64,000 bases of DNA from the NCBI GenBank assembly GCA_965201045.1, contig OZ241746.1, forward strand, positions 3,844,001 through 3,908,000, given 5' to 3'. The stretch comes from JAPORK01 sp026710285. GTDB taxonomy: Bacteria > Pseudomonadota > Gammaproteobacteria > Pseudomonadales > Endozoicomonadaceae. The translations under genes were made by a program, and so were the position numbers. Shown one piece after another: positions 54,515 to 64,000 of this stretch. Within the stretch, counting starts at the first letter, position 1. Each line of letters opens with the position of its first letter. The notes beneath the pieces are model-generated. The model made no database searches and was not told the DNA's origin. It worked only from the letters and a program-made list of their open reading frames with translations.

Positions 54515-55801
54515 ATGAAATTTTTGGTCATCGGAATTAATCACAAAACCACACCCATATCAATACGCGAAAAAGCAGTCTTTGCACCTGAAGCGCTTAT
54601 GCCTGCATTACGTAATCTTGCTTCACAAGCTTTTGCTGATGAAGCAGTTATTATTTCTACCTGCAACCGCACTGAAATTTATACTTATGGCGCTATTGAA
54701 CCAAAAATGCTCTACAAATGGTGGAAGAACTACTGTCTGTGCGATGTTCCCTTAGATTTTAGTCATCTCTATATTTATACAGAAATTGATGCAATAAAAC
54801 ATGCCATGCGGGTAGCCAGCGGACTGGACTCAATGATCTTAGGAGAACCACAAATATTGGGACAGCTCAAATCTGCTTATGCTGTAAGCCGGGCAGCAAA
54901 AACTTTAGGGGGTACCTTGGAATTAATGTTTCAGCATACGTTTGCCGCTGCTAAAAAAGTTCGCACAAATACTGCTATTGGTCAAAACCCGATCTCGGTT
55001 GCCTACGCCACAGTACAGCTGGCATTGCAAATTTTTTCTGATCTTCGCACTAAAACTGTGTTGCTGATTGGGGCCGGGAAAACAGTTGAACTGGTTTGTC
55101 AACATCTGTACAAATACAATATAAAACATACATTTATTGCTAACAGAACGCTTGAACGAGCCTTTTCTCTGGCAAAAAAAGAGAATACCTCGGCAATTTT
55201 GCTTGGGGAAATCCCGGGCATTTTGCATCAGGCAGATATTATTATTTCATCAACAGCCAGTCAGTTACCGATACTGGGTAAAGGCGCAGTAGAGCAGGCA
55301 CTAAAAAAGCGTAAACGCAGTCCGGTCCTGATGATTGATATTTCTGTTCCACGGGATATTGAGCCTGAAGTAGCCACATTATCTGATGTTTATTTATACT
55401 CAGTAGATGACTTAAAGTCGGTTATCAGTGATAATATCCGCAGCCGTGAAAAAGCAGCAGAAATAGCCGGCAAGATTATCAGTAACAGTGCAGAACAATT
55501 GCTGGCAAGATTGCGATCTCGTGATGCTGTCTGTATACTACGTCTTTACCGGAAAAAAGCTGAAGCAATAAAAAAAGCAGAGCTTGAAAAAGCGTTACGT
55601 TTGATTGCTACCGGAAAACCATTTGAAAAAGTAATGGTGCAAATGGTGGACAATCTTACTAAAAAATTAATACATGCACCCTGTGTTGCCATACGTGAAT
55701 CTGGCAGTTATGGTGAAACAGAAAAAATAAATTGGGCACAGGAACTGTTAGGAATTTCTGTCAGAGATGTAATAAAAGATCATGAAGATATCTGTAATTA
55801 A
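54515..55801 (+). CDS. hemA: Glutamyl-tRNA reductase
   Basis: 428 residues. It reduces Glu-tRNA to glutamate-1-semialdehyde, the first step of tetrapyrrole synthesis. The catalytic Cys50 lies in IISTCNRTEIY; the N-terminal VIGINHKTTPISIREK is typical; the NADPH fold starts at VLLIGAGKTVELV (usually GAGEMxELV; here Lys-Thr). The start ATG fits the family. Its end overlaps prfA by 20 bp. Confidence 0.96.
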   Translation: MKFLVIGINHKTTPISIREKAVFAPEALMPALRNLASQAFADEAVIISTCNRTEIYTYGAIEPKMLYKWWKNYCLCDVPLDFSHLYIYTEIDAIKHAMRVASGLDSMILGEPQILGQLKSAYAVSRAAKTLGGTLELMFQHTFAAAKKVRTNTAIGQNPISVAYATVQLALQIFSDLRTKTVLLIGAGKTVELVCQHLYKYNIKHTFIANRTLERAFSLAKKENTSAILLGEIPGILHQADIIISSTASQLPILGKGAVEQALKKRKRSPVLMIDISVPRDIEPEVATLSDVYLYSVDDLKSVISDNIRSREKAAEIAGKIISNSAEQLLARLRSRDAVCILRLYRKKAEAIKKAELEKALRLIATGKPFEKVMVQMVDNLTKKLIHAPCVAIRESGSYGETEKINWAQELLGISVRDVIKDHEDICN

Positions 55802-56867
55802 TCGTTTAGAACAATTAAAACAGCGTTTCTCTGAACTGGCTTTATTGCTGGGTGACGCTGATACCATTAATGATCAGGAACGTTTCCGCCGTTATTCGCT
55901 TGAATATGCCGAACTTGAACCGGTTATTGACTGTTACAGCCACTACCTGAAGTTAATAAGCGACAGAGAAGAAGCGCAGGAGTGGCTGGAAAATCCGGAT
56001 GAAGAAACCAGCGCTTTAGCAGAAGAAATACTGCTGGAAACAGCGGATGAACTGGTAAAAACAGAAAAACAGCTGCAATTGCTATTACTGCCGGAAGATC
56101 CTGATGATAAACACAATATATTTTTAGAGATAAGGGCCGGAACCGGGGGCAATGAAGCGGCTATTTTTGCCGGAGATCTGTTTCGTATGTACTCCCGCTA
56201 TGCTGAAAGTTGCAAGTGGAACGTTGAAATTATCAGTGCAAATGCCGCTGAAATGGGTGGCTATAAAGAAATTATTTCCAGAATTACTGGTCAGAATGTT
56301 TATGCCTGGCTTAAGTTTGAATCAGGTGCACACAGAGTTCAGCGTGTCCCTGAAACTGAATCGCAGGGTCGTATTCATACCTCTGCATGTACAGTAGCTA
56401 TTTTACCTGAACCGGATCAGGCAGAAGAGACGGATATTAAAAAAGAAGATTTAAGAATTGACACTTACCGCTCTTCTGGTGCAGGTGGTCAGCACGTTAA
56501 TACCACAGATTCTGCCGTGCGTATTACGCACCTGCCAACCGGTTTGGTGGTAGAATGTCAGGATGAGCGCTCACAACACAAAAATAAAGCAAAAGCAATG
56601 GCACTGCTTGCTGCACGGTTGAAACAGGCGCAACAGGAAGCACAAAGGCAATCTGTTGCCAGTCAGAGAAAAAGCCTTGTTGGTAGCGGAGATCGTTCTG
56701 AACGGATACGTACTTATAACTATCCGCAGGGACGGGTTACTGATCACCGTATCAATCTGACACTCTATAAATTGCCTGAAATTATTGCGGGTGATCTGAG
56801 TGTTGTGCTTGAACCTTTGCGGAGTGAGCATCAAATAGAACAGCTGGCTGCTATTGGTGAAAGTTGA
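55782..56867 (+). CDS. prfA: Peptide chain release factor 1
   Basis: 361 residues, family length. It ends translation at UAA and UAG. The GGQ motif (SSGAGGQHVNTTDSAVRI) and the C-terminal QGRVTDHRINLTLYKL are intact; the codon-recognition region lies at about 180-200 (RVPETESQGR). It starts within the hemA end and is followed 9 bp later by prmC, the methylase of its GGQ glutamine. Confidence 0.97.
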   Translation: MKISVINRLEQLKQRFSELALLLGDADTINDQERFRRYSLEYAELEPVIDCYSHYLKLISDREEAQEWLENPDEETSALAEEILLETADELVKTEKQLQLLLLPEDPDDKHNIFLEIRAGTGGNEAAIFAGDLFRMYSRYAESCKWNVEIISANAAEMGGYKEIISRITGQNVYAWLKFESGAHRVQRVPETESQGRIHTSACTVAILPEPDQAEETDIKKEDLRIDTYRSSGAGGQHVNTTDSAVRITHLPTGLVVECQDERSQHKNKAKAMALLAARLKQAQQEAQRQSVASQRKSLVGSGDRSERIRTYNYPQGRVTDHRINLTLYKLPEIIAGDLSVVLEPLRSEHQIEQLAAIGES

Positions 56868-56876
56868 TATTGTTGC

Positions 56877-57716
56877 ATGCGTATCAGTGAATTTATAACC
56901 AGGGCAACCAAAGCGTTATCTTCAACCAGCAGCACACCCCGACTCGATAGTGAACTGCTTTTATGCCATGCGCTCAAAAAAGAACGTGCATGGTTGTTTA
57001 CATGGCCGGAGTATTCTCTGACAGTTGTCGAGGAAAAACAAGCCGGCGAATTACTGGCACGTCGTTGTGCTGGGGAGCCTGTTGCGTATATTATTAAGCA
57101 AAAATACTTCTGGTCACTCTCCTTAAAGGTTAACCGCTCTACACTCATTCCAGGACCTGATACAGAGCGAGTGGTTGAACTGGCGCTGGATGTGTCGGTA
57201 CCAGCAACTGCGCGTGTACTGGATTTAGGTACAGGCAGCGGAGCTATTGCCCTGTCACTGGCTAAAGAGCATCCTGAATGGAAAGTCACCGGAGTAGACT
57301 ACCAGCCCGGGGCAGTGCGGTTAGCGAAGGAAAACGCAGTGCTGAATCATATTGCCAATGCCGTATTTTTTCAAAGCAACTGGTTTGATCAAGTTGACGA
57401 TACCTGCTTTGATTTAATTGTCAGTAATCCGCCTTATATAGACAAAGATGATCCTCATCTGCAACAAGGTGATCTGCGTTTTGAACCAGCAACTGCGCTG
57501 GTTGCAGCAGACAGAGGTTTGCAGGATATTCGCCATATTGTCACTCATGCACCTAATTATCTGGTCCCCGGTGGATGGTTGATCTGTGAACATGGCTACC
57601 AACAATGTCAGGCAGTAAAAAAAATTTTTCTGCAAAACGGATTTCAATGTATAGAAACTTTCACTGATTTAAGGGGTCATGAAAGGGTAACAATGGGTAA
57701 AAAAACCGATGAATGA
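56877..57716 (+). CDS. prmC: Release-factor glutamine N5-methyltransferase
   Basis: 279 residues. SAM motif VLDLGTGSGAIALSLA and catalytic VSNPPYI are clear; the N-terminal helical part ends in AGEPVAYIIKQKYFW. It methylates the GGQ Gln of the release factors. Its stop overlaps the next gene by eight bases, so the hemA-prfA-prmC-moeB group is tightly packed and probably one operon. Confidence 0.95.
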   Translation: MRISEFITRATKALSSTSSTPRLDSELLLCHALKKERAWLFTWPEYSLTVVEEKQAGELLARRCAGEPVAYIIKQKYFWSLSLKVNRSTLIPGPDTERVVELALDVSVPATARVLDLGTGSGAIALSLAKEHPEWKVTGVDYQPGAVRLAKENAVLNHIANAVFFQSNWFDQVDDTCFDLIVSNPPYIDKDDPHLQQGDLRFEPATALVAADRGLQDIRHIVTHAPNYLVPGGWLICEHGYQQCQAVKKIFLQNGFQCIETFTDLRGHERVTMGKKTDE

Positions 57717-58449
57717 TGATCAGTTGCTTCGTTATAGTCGTCACATTTTTTTGCCACAGATCGGCATAGAAGGTCAGCTCAAACTGATGAGTGCCAGCGT
57801 GCTGATAATTGGTGCAGGTGGTTTAGGTTGTCCGGCAGCCTTATATCTGGCTGCTTCTGGTATAGGAAAGCTGATCATCAGTGATGATGATATGATTGAC
57901 TTGAGTAATCTGCAACGGCAAATTGCCTATACAACAGATGATATTGGACAATTAAAAGCTGCGACTTTACAAGAAAAATTACAGGCAATCAATCCGGATA
58001 TCAGTACAGAAGCATTGCCACGGTTATCAGAAAATCTGCTTTATCGTGAAGCAGAAAAAGCCGATATTGTACTCGATTGTTCTGATAATTTTGCAACGCG
58101 TTATCGCATTAATAGCGCCTGTGTAACCACTAAAACAGCGTTAATGTCTGCAACAGTCAGTGGATTTTCCGGACAAATTAGTCTTTTTGCTGTCCATGAT
58201 GGTACACCGTGTTATCAATGTCTGTATCCTAATTCAGCCAGTTGTTCACAATCCTGTGCAGATTCTGGTGTAGTAGCGCCTGCCGCTGGCATGATAGGTA
58301 CTTTACAGGCACTTGAAACGATTAAATTTCTTGCCGGTATTGAAACCACATTAAAAGGAAAATTGCTAACTTTTAATGCACTAAAAACAGATTATCGCTG
58401 CTTTACTTTAAAAAAAGATACAACCTGTTCTGTTTGTAAGACAAGGTAA
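57709..58449 (+). CDS. moeB: Sulfur-carrier protein adenylyltransferase (MoeB/ThiF family)
   Basis: 246 residues, E1-like. ATP site VLIIGAGGLGCPAALYLA, then DDDMIDLSNLQRQIAY, and the DCSDNFATRYRIN motif. Two Cys-x-x-Cys pairs (CYQC and CSVC) bind zinc; SCADSGVVAPAAG carries the conserved region of the thiolating Cys. It adenylates the C-terminus of MoaD or ThiS. The sequence does not separate MoeB from ThiF; no rhodanese domain is fused. Confidence 0.88.
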   Translation: MNDDQLLRYSRHIFLPQIGIEGQLKLMSASVLIIGAGGLGCPAALYLAASGIGKLIISDDDMIDLSNLQRQIAYTTDDIGQLKAATLQEKLQAINPDISTEALPRLSENLLYREAEKADIVLDCSDNFATRYRINSACVTTKTALMSATVSGFSGQISLFAVHDGTPCYQCLYPNSASCSQSCADSGVVAPAAGMIGTLQALETIKFLAGIETTLKGKLLTFNALKTDYRCFTLKKDTTCSVCKTR

Positions 58450-58575
58450 CAATAATCCATAAATGTAATTACTCATAGGCTGTTTATAATCTGTTGCAGG
58501 AAGTGAAAATGATGAGAAATAGCACTGTTTTGTTCTGGCTAATTTTCTTTATAAGCAGGGCTGTCCAGGGCTGTC

Positions 58576-59815
58576 CAGGGCTGTCCCATCTAATTTATTT
58601 TAATTTTAAAAGAAGGTATTATGGTAATATTTGATAAAATTTAAGCAAGGAATGCACTGTGGAAACTTTACCTACTACGCCATCATTTATAAGTTGTTTT
58701 GCCAAATTGAAAGACCCAAGAAAAGAAGAGAAAATTAATCATAAACTCTCTGAAATACTGTTAATTGTATTGTGTGGAACAATTTGTGGTGCTAATAGCT
58801 AGCGGGATTATGTTGCATTTGGTAAATCCAAATTATCATATCTTGAAAAGTTTTCAGATTTTGCAAATGGTATCCCTTCTAAAAATACCTTTGCACGAGT
58901 TTTTGCCGCCTTAGATTCAGATTGTTTTAAAGCTTGCTTTATTAGTTGGGTACAGTCATTACAAGACCATGTGTCAGGTGTTATAGCTATTGATGGCAAA
59001 ACATTGAAAAGAAGTTTTGATAAGGCTAATGCTCAGTCGGCTATCCATATGGTTAGCGCTTTTGCCAGTGAAACAGGGCTTGTGCTTGGTCAGCAAAAAA
59101 CCAACCAAAAATCTAATGAGATTACTGCCATCCCCAAACTGCTAAAACTTTTAGAGCTTAATGGGTGTATTGTCAGTATCGATGCTATGGGCTGTCAAAC
59201 AAAAATTGCCAGACAAATCAGAAATCAGGGTGCTGATTATGTACTTGCGTTAAAAGCCAATCAAAAACAACTTTATGAAGATGTTAGCTTATTTTTATCA
59301 GACGCTATTGATAATAACAAACCAGGCAATATCACTGATTATGATAAAAATCTGAATAAAGAGCATGGGCGTATTGAAACGAGAAAATGTTATGTGAGTG
59401 ATCAGTTGAACTGGTTAGATACCAAAGACAAGTGGGTTGATCTAAAAACTATTGTGATGATTGAATCTACTCGTGAAATCGCAGGTAAAGTTAGTACAGA
59501 GCGTAGATTTTATATTACCTCTATGGAGCCAAATGCCAGGCAAATCAATCAGTCTGTGAGAAATCACTAGTCGATAGAAAATCAGCTACATTGGGTAATG
59601 GATGTGACTATGGATGAAGATAATTCTCGGGTTAGAAAAGGTAATGCCCCAGAAAATATGTGTATGATTGAACATATTGTGCTTAATATGTTACGTAAAA
59701 CTAAAATGAAAAAGTATAATCAGTCCAGTCTTAAAGGGCTTAAAAAAATAGCAGGCTGGGATAATGCTACTTTAGATAGTATTATTTGTCAAAATTTTTA
59801 GATGGGACAGCCCTG
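58576..59815 (+). mobile_element. ISAs1-family insertion sequence, inactive
   Basis: 1240 bp. The terminal inverted repeats CAGGGCTGTCCCATCTAA (from 58576) and TTAGATGGGACAGCCCTG (to 59815) match exactly. On the left, CAGGGCTGTC is repeated twice more outside the end (58556-58575). No target duplication is visible: the right flank is aroB-leader sequence of the inverted array unit, the left is intergenic. It therefore marks a rearrangement border. Confidence 0.9.
58659..59801 (+). pseudogene. ISAs1-family transposase with two amber codons
   Basis: From GTG 58659 the frame runs through DPRKEEKINHKLSEILLIV, GVIAIDGKTLKRSF (first Asp), IVSIDAMGCQTKIA (second Asp) and IENQLHWVMDVTMDED (Glu) to TAG 59801, 380 codons in all. 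It is broken at 58800 (ANS-stop-RDY) and 59568 (NH-stop-SIEN). Both sites normally hold Trp (TGG), so each is one G-to-A change. All catalytic residues remain. Confidence 0.9.
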
Positions 59816-60048
59816 CCCAATTAATGCAGAACACTTAAAAAAATCTATTCAGAATAATAACCGGTTGCACATACCTGCTACAATAGCTAGTGCTTCTAAG
59901 CTATGATTTACAACCCTTTTAAAATATTTTTTCCTAACACTTTACCAAATAGAAAATAAAATTAAGGAAAACAAGGATGTGTTCAGAACAAACGCAAGAC
60001 ATTACTAGGATATTTTTTAACGAAAAAAACTACTCGCTGAATATTACA
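59816..60048 (+). other. aroB leader with a 118-bp insertion
   Basis: The aroB leader (from TTAATGCAGAACAC) is broken at CTAG (59887-59890) by 114 bp of foreign sequence plus a second CTAG (60005-60008). The insert ends with AAGGAAAACAAGG and an ATG at 59977 that reads MCSEQTQDIT and continues in frame into the aroB leader and aroB. It looks like the 5' end of some other gene, with its ribosome site. Confidence 0.7.
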
Positions 60049-60288
60049 ATGCAAATACTAACAATAAAAACGAGCTCAGACGATTATCCTGTCTATATAG
60101 GACATAATCTGCTTGATGAAAAAACTGATCTTCTCTCAGCCCACATTGGTAAAAATCGTGTTGTGATTGTAACCAGTGAGCGTATAGCTCCACTTTATCT
60201 GCAACTGCTTAAATCAAAACTAACTGATTATCCGTTACAAGAAATTATTTTACCCGATGGAGAACAATGGAAAAACTGGCAAAATAAA
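60049..60288 (+). pseudogene. aroB: aroB 5' fragment, long form
   Basis: The first ~80 codons (MQILTIKTSSDDYPVYIG to PDGEQWKNWQ), then a joint to the ftsL upstream sequence in the opposite sense. It is longer than the ~24-codon scars of the main array, so this unit came from a different break. NAD and metal sites are missing. Confidence 0.88.
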
Positions 60289-60297
60289 TAGCCTGCT

Positions 60298-61199
60298 CTA
60301 ACATTTTTCTGCTACCCCGCATAATAGCACTTCGTGCTCTTACATTCATGATAACTTCTTGTTCACTGGCTTTAACCGGTTTGCCGATACTAATCAGACG
60401 TCGTTCAGATTGTTTTTGCTGTACCGGAACCCATCGCGGTAATGGCTGAGAATCACCATGCATTTGCTTTTTAATAAACTGTTTAACGATACGATCTTCC
60501 AGCGAATGAAAACTAATGACCACCAACCGTCCTACCGGATTTAGTAATTTGACGGCGGCATCGAGTCCCTTTTGTAAATCATCCAGCTCTTTATTAATAA
60601 AGATGCGTATAGCCTGAAAGGCACGTGTTGCCGGATGCTTATGTTTTTCCCAGCGCAGATGGGCAGCTTTGAAAAGTTGTGCCAGATGGCCGGTTGTGAT
60701 AATCGGTTGCTGTTTACGCTCATTGACAATAGCCCGCGCCATGCGACGCGAAAAACGCTCTTCGCCATATTTCCAGAAAATATCAGCAATCTCTTTTTCA
60801 TTGGCTGTCGCAATCCATTCAGCTGCACTTTGTCCCTGTTGTGGATTTATGCACATATCCAGCGGACCATCCTGGGTAAAACTAAACCCCCGTTCCGGGT
60901 TATCCAGCTGTGGAGAAGAAACACCTAAATCAAGCAAAATACCGTCGGGACGCATTGTATCGAAAATTTGTTCCATCTCGGCAAATGAGGTATGTACAAT
61001 CGAGAAGCGCGAATCTTCCTCTGCCAGATGCTCCCCTGCTGCAATGGCTTCAGGATCTTTATCAATACCAATTAAACAGCTGTTAGCATCCAGCGCAGCT
61101 AAACCCTTCTCTGCCAAAAGTTCCGTCTACATACACTCCTGCTGGTTTGTAACACAGGGCTTCAACCGCTTCTTTTAGCAATACTGATTCATGAGACAT
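60298..61199 (-). pseudogene. rsmH: rsmH copy with frameshifts (inverted unit)
   Basis: Nearly full length, from the ATG complement at 61197-61199 to TAG at 60298. About 19 bases in the SAM-motif region are deleted (GTFGRGG joins directly to LAALDAN), shifting the frame; an extra G near the end (IMRGSRKMLEQ instead of IMRVAEKC) shifts it again. The rest matches the intact copy with few changes. It could only produce a damaged protein. Confidence 0.9.
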
Positions 61200-61400
61200 G
61201 TATTACGTTTACTCCAAAAAAAATATACGCTTTTGTCCATGATCATTGCTGGCTATGCCTTTTTCATTATTTGCATATTTTACTACGTAAATTTTATTGG
61301 AGTAAACTGTGCGGTCAAATTTAAGTCACCACAAAAGGATAACGCTTACTGTTGCACAAAAAACTGTGTTAGGTCAGATACACGGTTTCCATCAATATTG

Positions 61401-63545
61401 CTACTGTTGTTCTGTCGCTTTTTTGTGCGCCTCACGGAGATAATCTATGCTCCACTTCTCCGACGCCAACTTGTCTAACTGATCAGCACTGATCACACTG
61501 AAAAACAGCTTGTTCATTTCCTCATCATTCAGATGCAGAATAAAATCATACAGCGGAAGTTCGTCAGGATCTTGACCTTTTGCTGTCAACAATTCTAGCT
61601 GTAATGTTTTTTTCTTCTCAGCAGGCATAGGTAGATTTTGAATTGCTGGTATCATCATAAGTATATAGCTTTTTAGGAATTGGACATATATACTCTCTTG
61701 ATTCTCTTTGGTTCGGGGAATCATGCGAGAATAAAATTTAAATCCTGTATTTAGCAGCAATTCTGTTAGTAACGCTCTCTTCTCATCATGAGAACACTGC
61801 AAATCCTGAACTGCTGCCCAAATTGCCTCTACATATGTATTCATAACTTTAAAAGAATTTGACTCTATAATACTCTCAATTATTAGGTTTTTTTCCTTAT
61901 CTTTTCCTTTTCCCAGCAAATCTATCTGTAATTCTCTCTTGTGCTCGGAAGGTAACAATGTATTCTCAATAGCTGACATAACTGTTTGTATGTATACTTT
62001 TGCCACTTTAAATCTATTTGTTAGTAATGCAATCCTCAAAACCGGACGTTCATCGTTTCCGAACAAAAATTTTCTCAGCAATTCTTTTTTCTCTGTATCA
62101 GACAAAAATTCATTATTATCAATTTCTGTTACAATCGTTGGTATACATACTTGGATTATTTGCGGCTTATAACGCAAATGCGCATTCATGATACAAGTAT
62201 TTATGCAATCACTGTACTCTTTCAGCAACTCTGCCTGAGACTGTTCTTTCTGAAAAAGAGCTCGTATCCTTTGAAAAATTAGCTGTAAAAACTGCTTTAT
62301 TTTTTGTATATAACTATTGCCTGAGAATATGGATTCTGGCATGTCGACACTATTTTTTTGCTTTCCTGACAATATTTTCTGTAATAATGATTTTACTGTC
62401 TCTGTAAGACCTAATTTTGCAGCAAAAGGCAATACATCTTTTAAAACCTTCTTTTCAGTAATTTGCACATCAGAGAGAACTTTTTTTGCTTCTTTATCAA
62501 TAAACAAGTCATCCTCTTTAGCTTCGAATATTTTTAAACATACCCATTTAAAACTACAATCGCCAGTATGATAGATTGAGCGCATAGCTCTAGATAAATT
62601 ATCAGTATAGATTTGATGATCATGATTACTTACCAAAAATTTAAGTCCATCAAATCCAATAGAACAAACATGTTGTGAAAAATGAATCATCACATGCCAT
62701 GGTTTGTCACCATTGTCATCCCGGAGCTTTTGAAGAAAGTTTTGTAGTTTATTTTTAGCAAAAAAATTATGACGAACAATATTATGATGAGCAAGAAAGG
62801 ACTCTTTAAGATATAATTCTCTGCTTTCAAGCGCATCACCGTCAGACTCCCATCTGGCTGCTTCCAGATCTTGTGTTTGACTGTGACCCAGCGCTTCTTG
62901 CCACTCCTCTGAGATATAAAAATCTGACACTGACATTTCATCAAAAAAATTAAGCAGCTGATGTGCATCCTCACTATATATTTTTCCATCGGGAAGCAAC
63001 TGGTTTATCACCTTATCTTTTATGGCTTCTCTTGCCTTTCTCTCTTGCTCTGTTTCCTCAGTTTCCTCTGTCCTTGGAATATAACCCTTTTTATGAGCAG
63101 CCTCATTTATAGCACAGATGAGCTCCATTCTTTTTATAAATTCAGGCACACCTTTACGAATACAAGATCTGCCAGCCCCTCCAGCAATGGAAAAACATAT
63201 CCCCTTTTTTCTAACTGCATATCCAAATAATTGCATAACCTCTATAAAAGGGATAACCATATCTGTATTACCCTCATGTGTAACATTCACTCCATACAAT
63301 TTAATTAAGAAAAAAGATTTAAGTTGCTCAAAGAATGATTTAGCCTCAATTACCGGCTTTAATAAATATTTCAGGATACCTTCTTTTTTCTGATCTTTGT
63401 GCAAAAGCAGTTCATGATGTTTTATACCCTTTTTTGCTAAATTATCAGTAATTTCCCGTACCGCTTGCTGTGCTCCGTCATCACTACGCGGTGAAATACT
63501 GTGAACATCGTATGAAGCGCTATAGTTGCTAATACTTTCCGCCAT
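61401..63545 (-). CDS. Effector-like protein E7, inverted copy
   Basis: 714 residues, on the minus strand about 23 kb from the main array. The start is of the E1/E2 type (NYSASYDVHSISPRSDDG), but the FFLIKLYGVNVTHEGN region is E6-like, so it is a mosaic. Cys in KKGICFSIAGGAG and His are present; the third residue is Asn (LVSNHD). The linker has a single QKEQSQA, the minimum. Variable windows: LRIALLTNRF (repeat 2), FYSRMIPRTKENQ (repeat 4). The downstream flank is the full rsmH leader without MITE, as for E1 and E6. Confidence 0.73.
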   Translation of the reverse strand: MAESISNYSASYDVHSISPRSDDGAQQAVREITDNLAKKGIKHHELLLHKDQKKEGILKYLLKPVIEAKSFFEQLKSFFLIKLYGVNVTHEGNTDMVIPFIEVMQLFGYAVRKKGICFSIAGGAGRSCIRKGVPEFIKRMELICAINEAAHKKGYIPRTEETEETEQERKAREAIKDKVINQLLPDGKIYSEDAHQLLNFFDEMSVSDFYISEEWQEALGHSQTQDLEAARWESDGDALESRELYLKESFLAHHNIVRHNFFAKNKLQNFLQKLRDDNGDKPWHVMIHFSQHVCSIGFDGLKFLVSNHDHQIYTDNLSRAMRSIYHTGDCSFKWVCLKIFEAKEDDLFIDKEAKKVLSDVQITEKKVLKDVLPFAAKLGLTETVKSLLQKILSGKQKNSVDMPESIFSGNSYIQKIKQFLQLIFQRIRALFQKEQSQAELLKEYSDCINTCIMNAHLRYKPQIIQVCIPTIVTEIDNNEFLSDTEKKELLRKFLFGNDERPVLRIALLTNRFKVAKVYIQTVMSAIENTLLPSEHKRELQIDLLGKGKDKEKNLIIESIIESNSFKVMNTYVEAIWAAVQDLQCSHDEKRALLTELLLNTGFKFYSRMIPRTKENQESIYVQFLKSYILMMIPAIQNLPMPAEKKKTLQLELLTAKGQDPDELPLYDFILHLNDEEMNKLFFSVISADQLDKLASEKWSIDYLREAHKKATEQQ

Positions 63546-63942
63546 TATATACCCCTGTTTTTAAATGGTTATTAATCTATAACTGATATAAATAAAACTT
63601 GATTTTTTACATCCAAAGCTTTGAGTAACTTTTAAACAAGTAGCGAACTAAACATATAAGTTACAAGCTTTTTCTTTTTGTAATCTCGATCAAATGGATA
63701 CACTTTGAAAGGTTATTCATGGCTTAATATTGATTTGAGAGAGAAAAGTACAATTTTGCTCATTTTCTGTCTGCAATATAACCGTTCAGAATCATACAGA
63801 ACTAATAAAATCATGTCAATACATAGATCTGATTAATGCAGAACACTTAAAAAAATCTATTCAGAATAATAACCGGTTGCACATACCTGCTACAATAGCT
63901 AGGATATTTTTTAACGAAACAAACTACTCGCTGAATATTACA
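63546..63942. repeat. Effector leader and aroB leader of the inverted unit
   Basis: Mirror image of 13185-13584. The small ORF found in the main-array leaders is disrupted here by several indels, which argues that it is not under selection. No gene is seen. Confidence 0.6.
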
Positions 63943-64000
63943 ATGCAAATACTAACAATAAAAATGAGCTCACACGATTATCCTGTCTATATAGGACATA
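63943..64000 (+). pseudogene. aroB: aroB 5' end, running off the window
   Basis: Starts at ATG 63943 (MQILTIKMSSHDYPVYIG) and continues past base 64000. Whether it is full length or a scar cannot be told. By analogy with the other units a fragment is more likely, since a full aroB exists at 12090. Confidence 0.55.

Noticed and set aside
1..64000. tRNA, rRNA and riboswitch signals
   Set aside because: Read for T-loop/anticodon patterns and conserved rRNA stretches; none were seen, although short or divergent RNAs could be missed without a covariance search.

Overview
The window comes from a low-GC, host-associated gammaproteobacterium whose genome is being remodelled by repeats. The core genes are gammaproteobacterial in type and order (thyA next to lgt; hemA-prfA-prmC-moeB/thiF; murF-mraY; rsmH-ftsL-ftsI). 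The accessory genes look like products aimed at a eukaryotic host: MORN-repeat secreted proteins, Ser/Asn-rich effector-like proteins, and a family resembling type III secretion filament proteins. The genus cannot be fixed from sequence alone. Pseudogenes, dead insertion sequences and tandem duplications suggest an intracellular or tightly host-bound lifestyle.

Layout. 0-4.4 kb: three tandem MORN-repeat genes (period about 1.78 kb) with remnants of an IS66-like transposase. 4.7-9.2 kb: lgt, thyA, murF, mraY. 9.2-12.1 kb: a secreted six-cysteine protein gene duplicated in tandem together with the 3' end of mraY and the tail of aroB. 12.1-13.2 kb: aroB. 13.6-38 kb: an array of six paralogous 668-953 aa effector-like genes (called E1-E6 here) separated by scars of aroB, rsmH, ftsL, ftsI and the secreted-protein gene. 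Four complete units (16600-35372) are arranged head to tail. 38.2-41.2 kb: the only intact rsmH-ftsL-ftsI. 41.5-45.8 kb: guaB, a yciA-type thioesterase, a ybfF-type hydrolase, a small acidic ORF and cpdA. 46.3-50.1 kb: three paralogues with an EspA/SseB-like plan. 50.5-52.5 kb: tkt. 52.7-53.7 kb: a degenerate MITE, a TnpB remnant and a membrane-hairpin protein. 54.5-58.4 kb: hemA-prfA-prmC-moeB. 58.6-59.8 kb: a dead ISAs1-family element. 59.8-64 kb: an inverted copy of the array unit with a seventh effector (E7).

Two observations tie the window together. First, a 233-bp non-autonomous element (MITE) has ends nearly identical to the Tn5/IS50 mosaic end and makes 9-bp target duplications. It sits at the same ftsI position, with the same duplication, in four array units, while the intact ftsI keeps the empty site. 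The insertion therefore came before the amplification. Second, the E proteins have a Cys...His-x22-(Asp/Asn/Glu) pattern followed by about 4.5 helical repeats of about 51 residues. This matches the architecture I know for ShET2/OspD/EspL cysteine-protease effectors. Paralogues differ mainly at the same position of each repeat. The best reading is an amplified, diversifying effector array built on cell-division gene debris. That reading is inference and needs profile searches and long-read confirmation.
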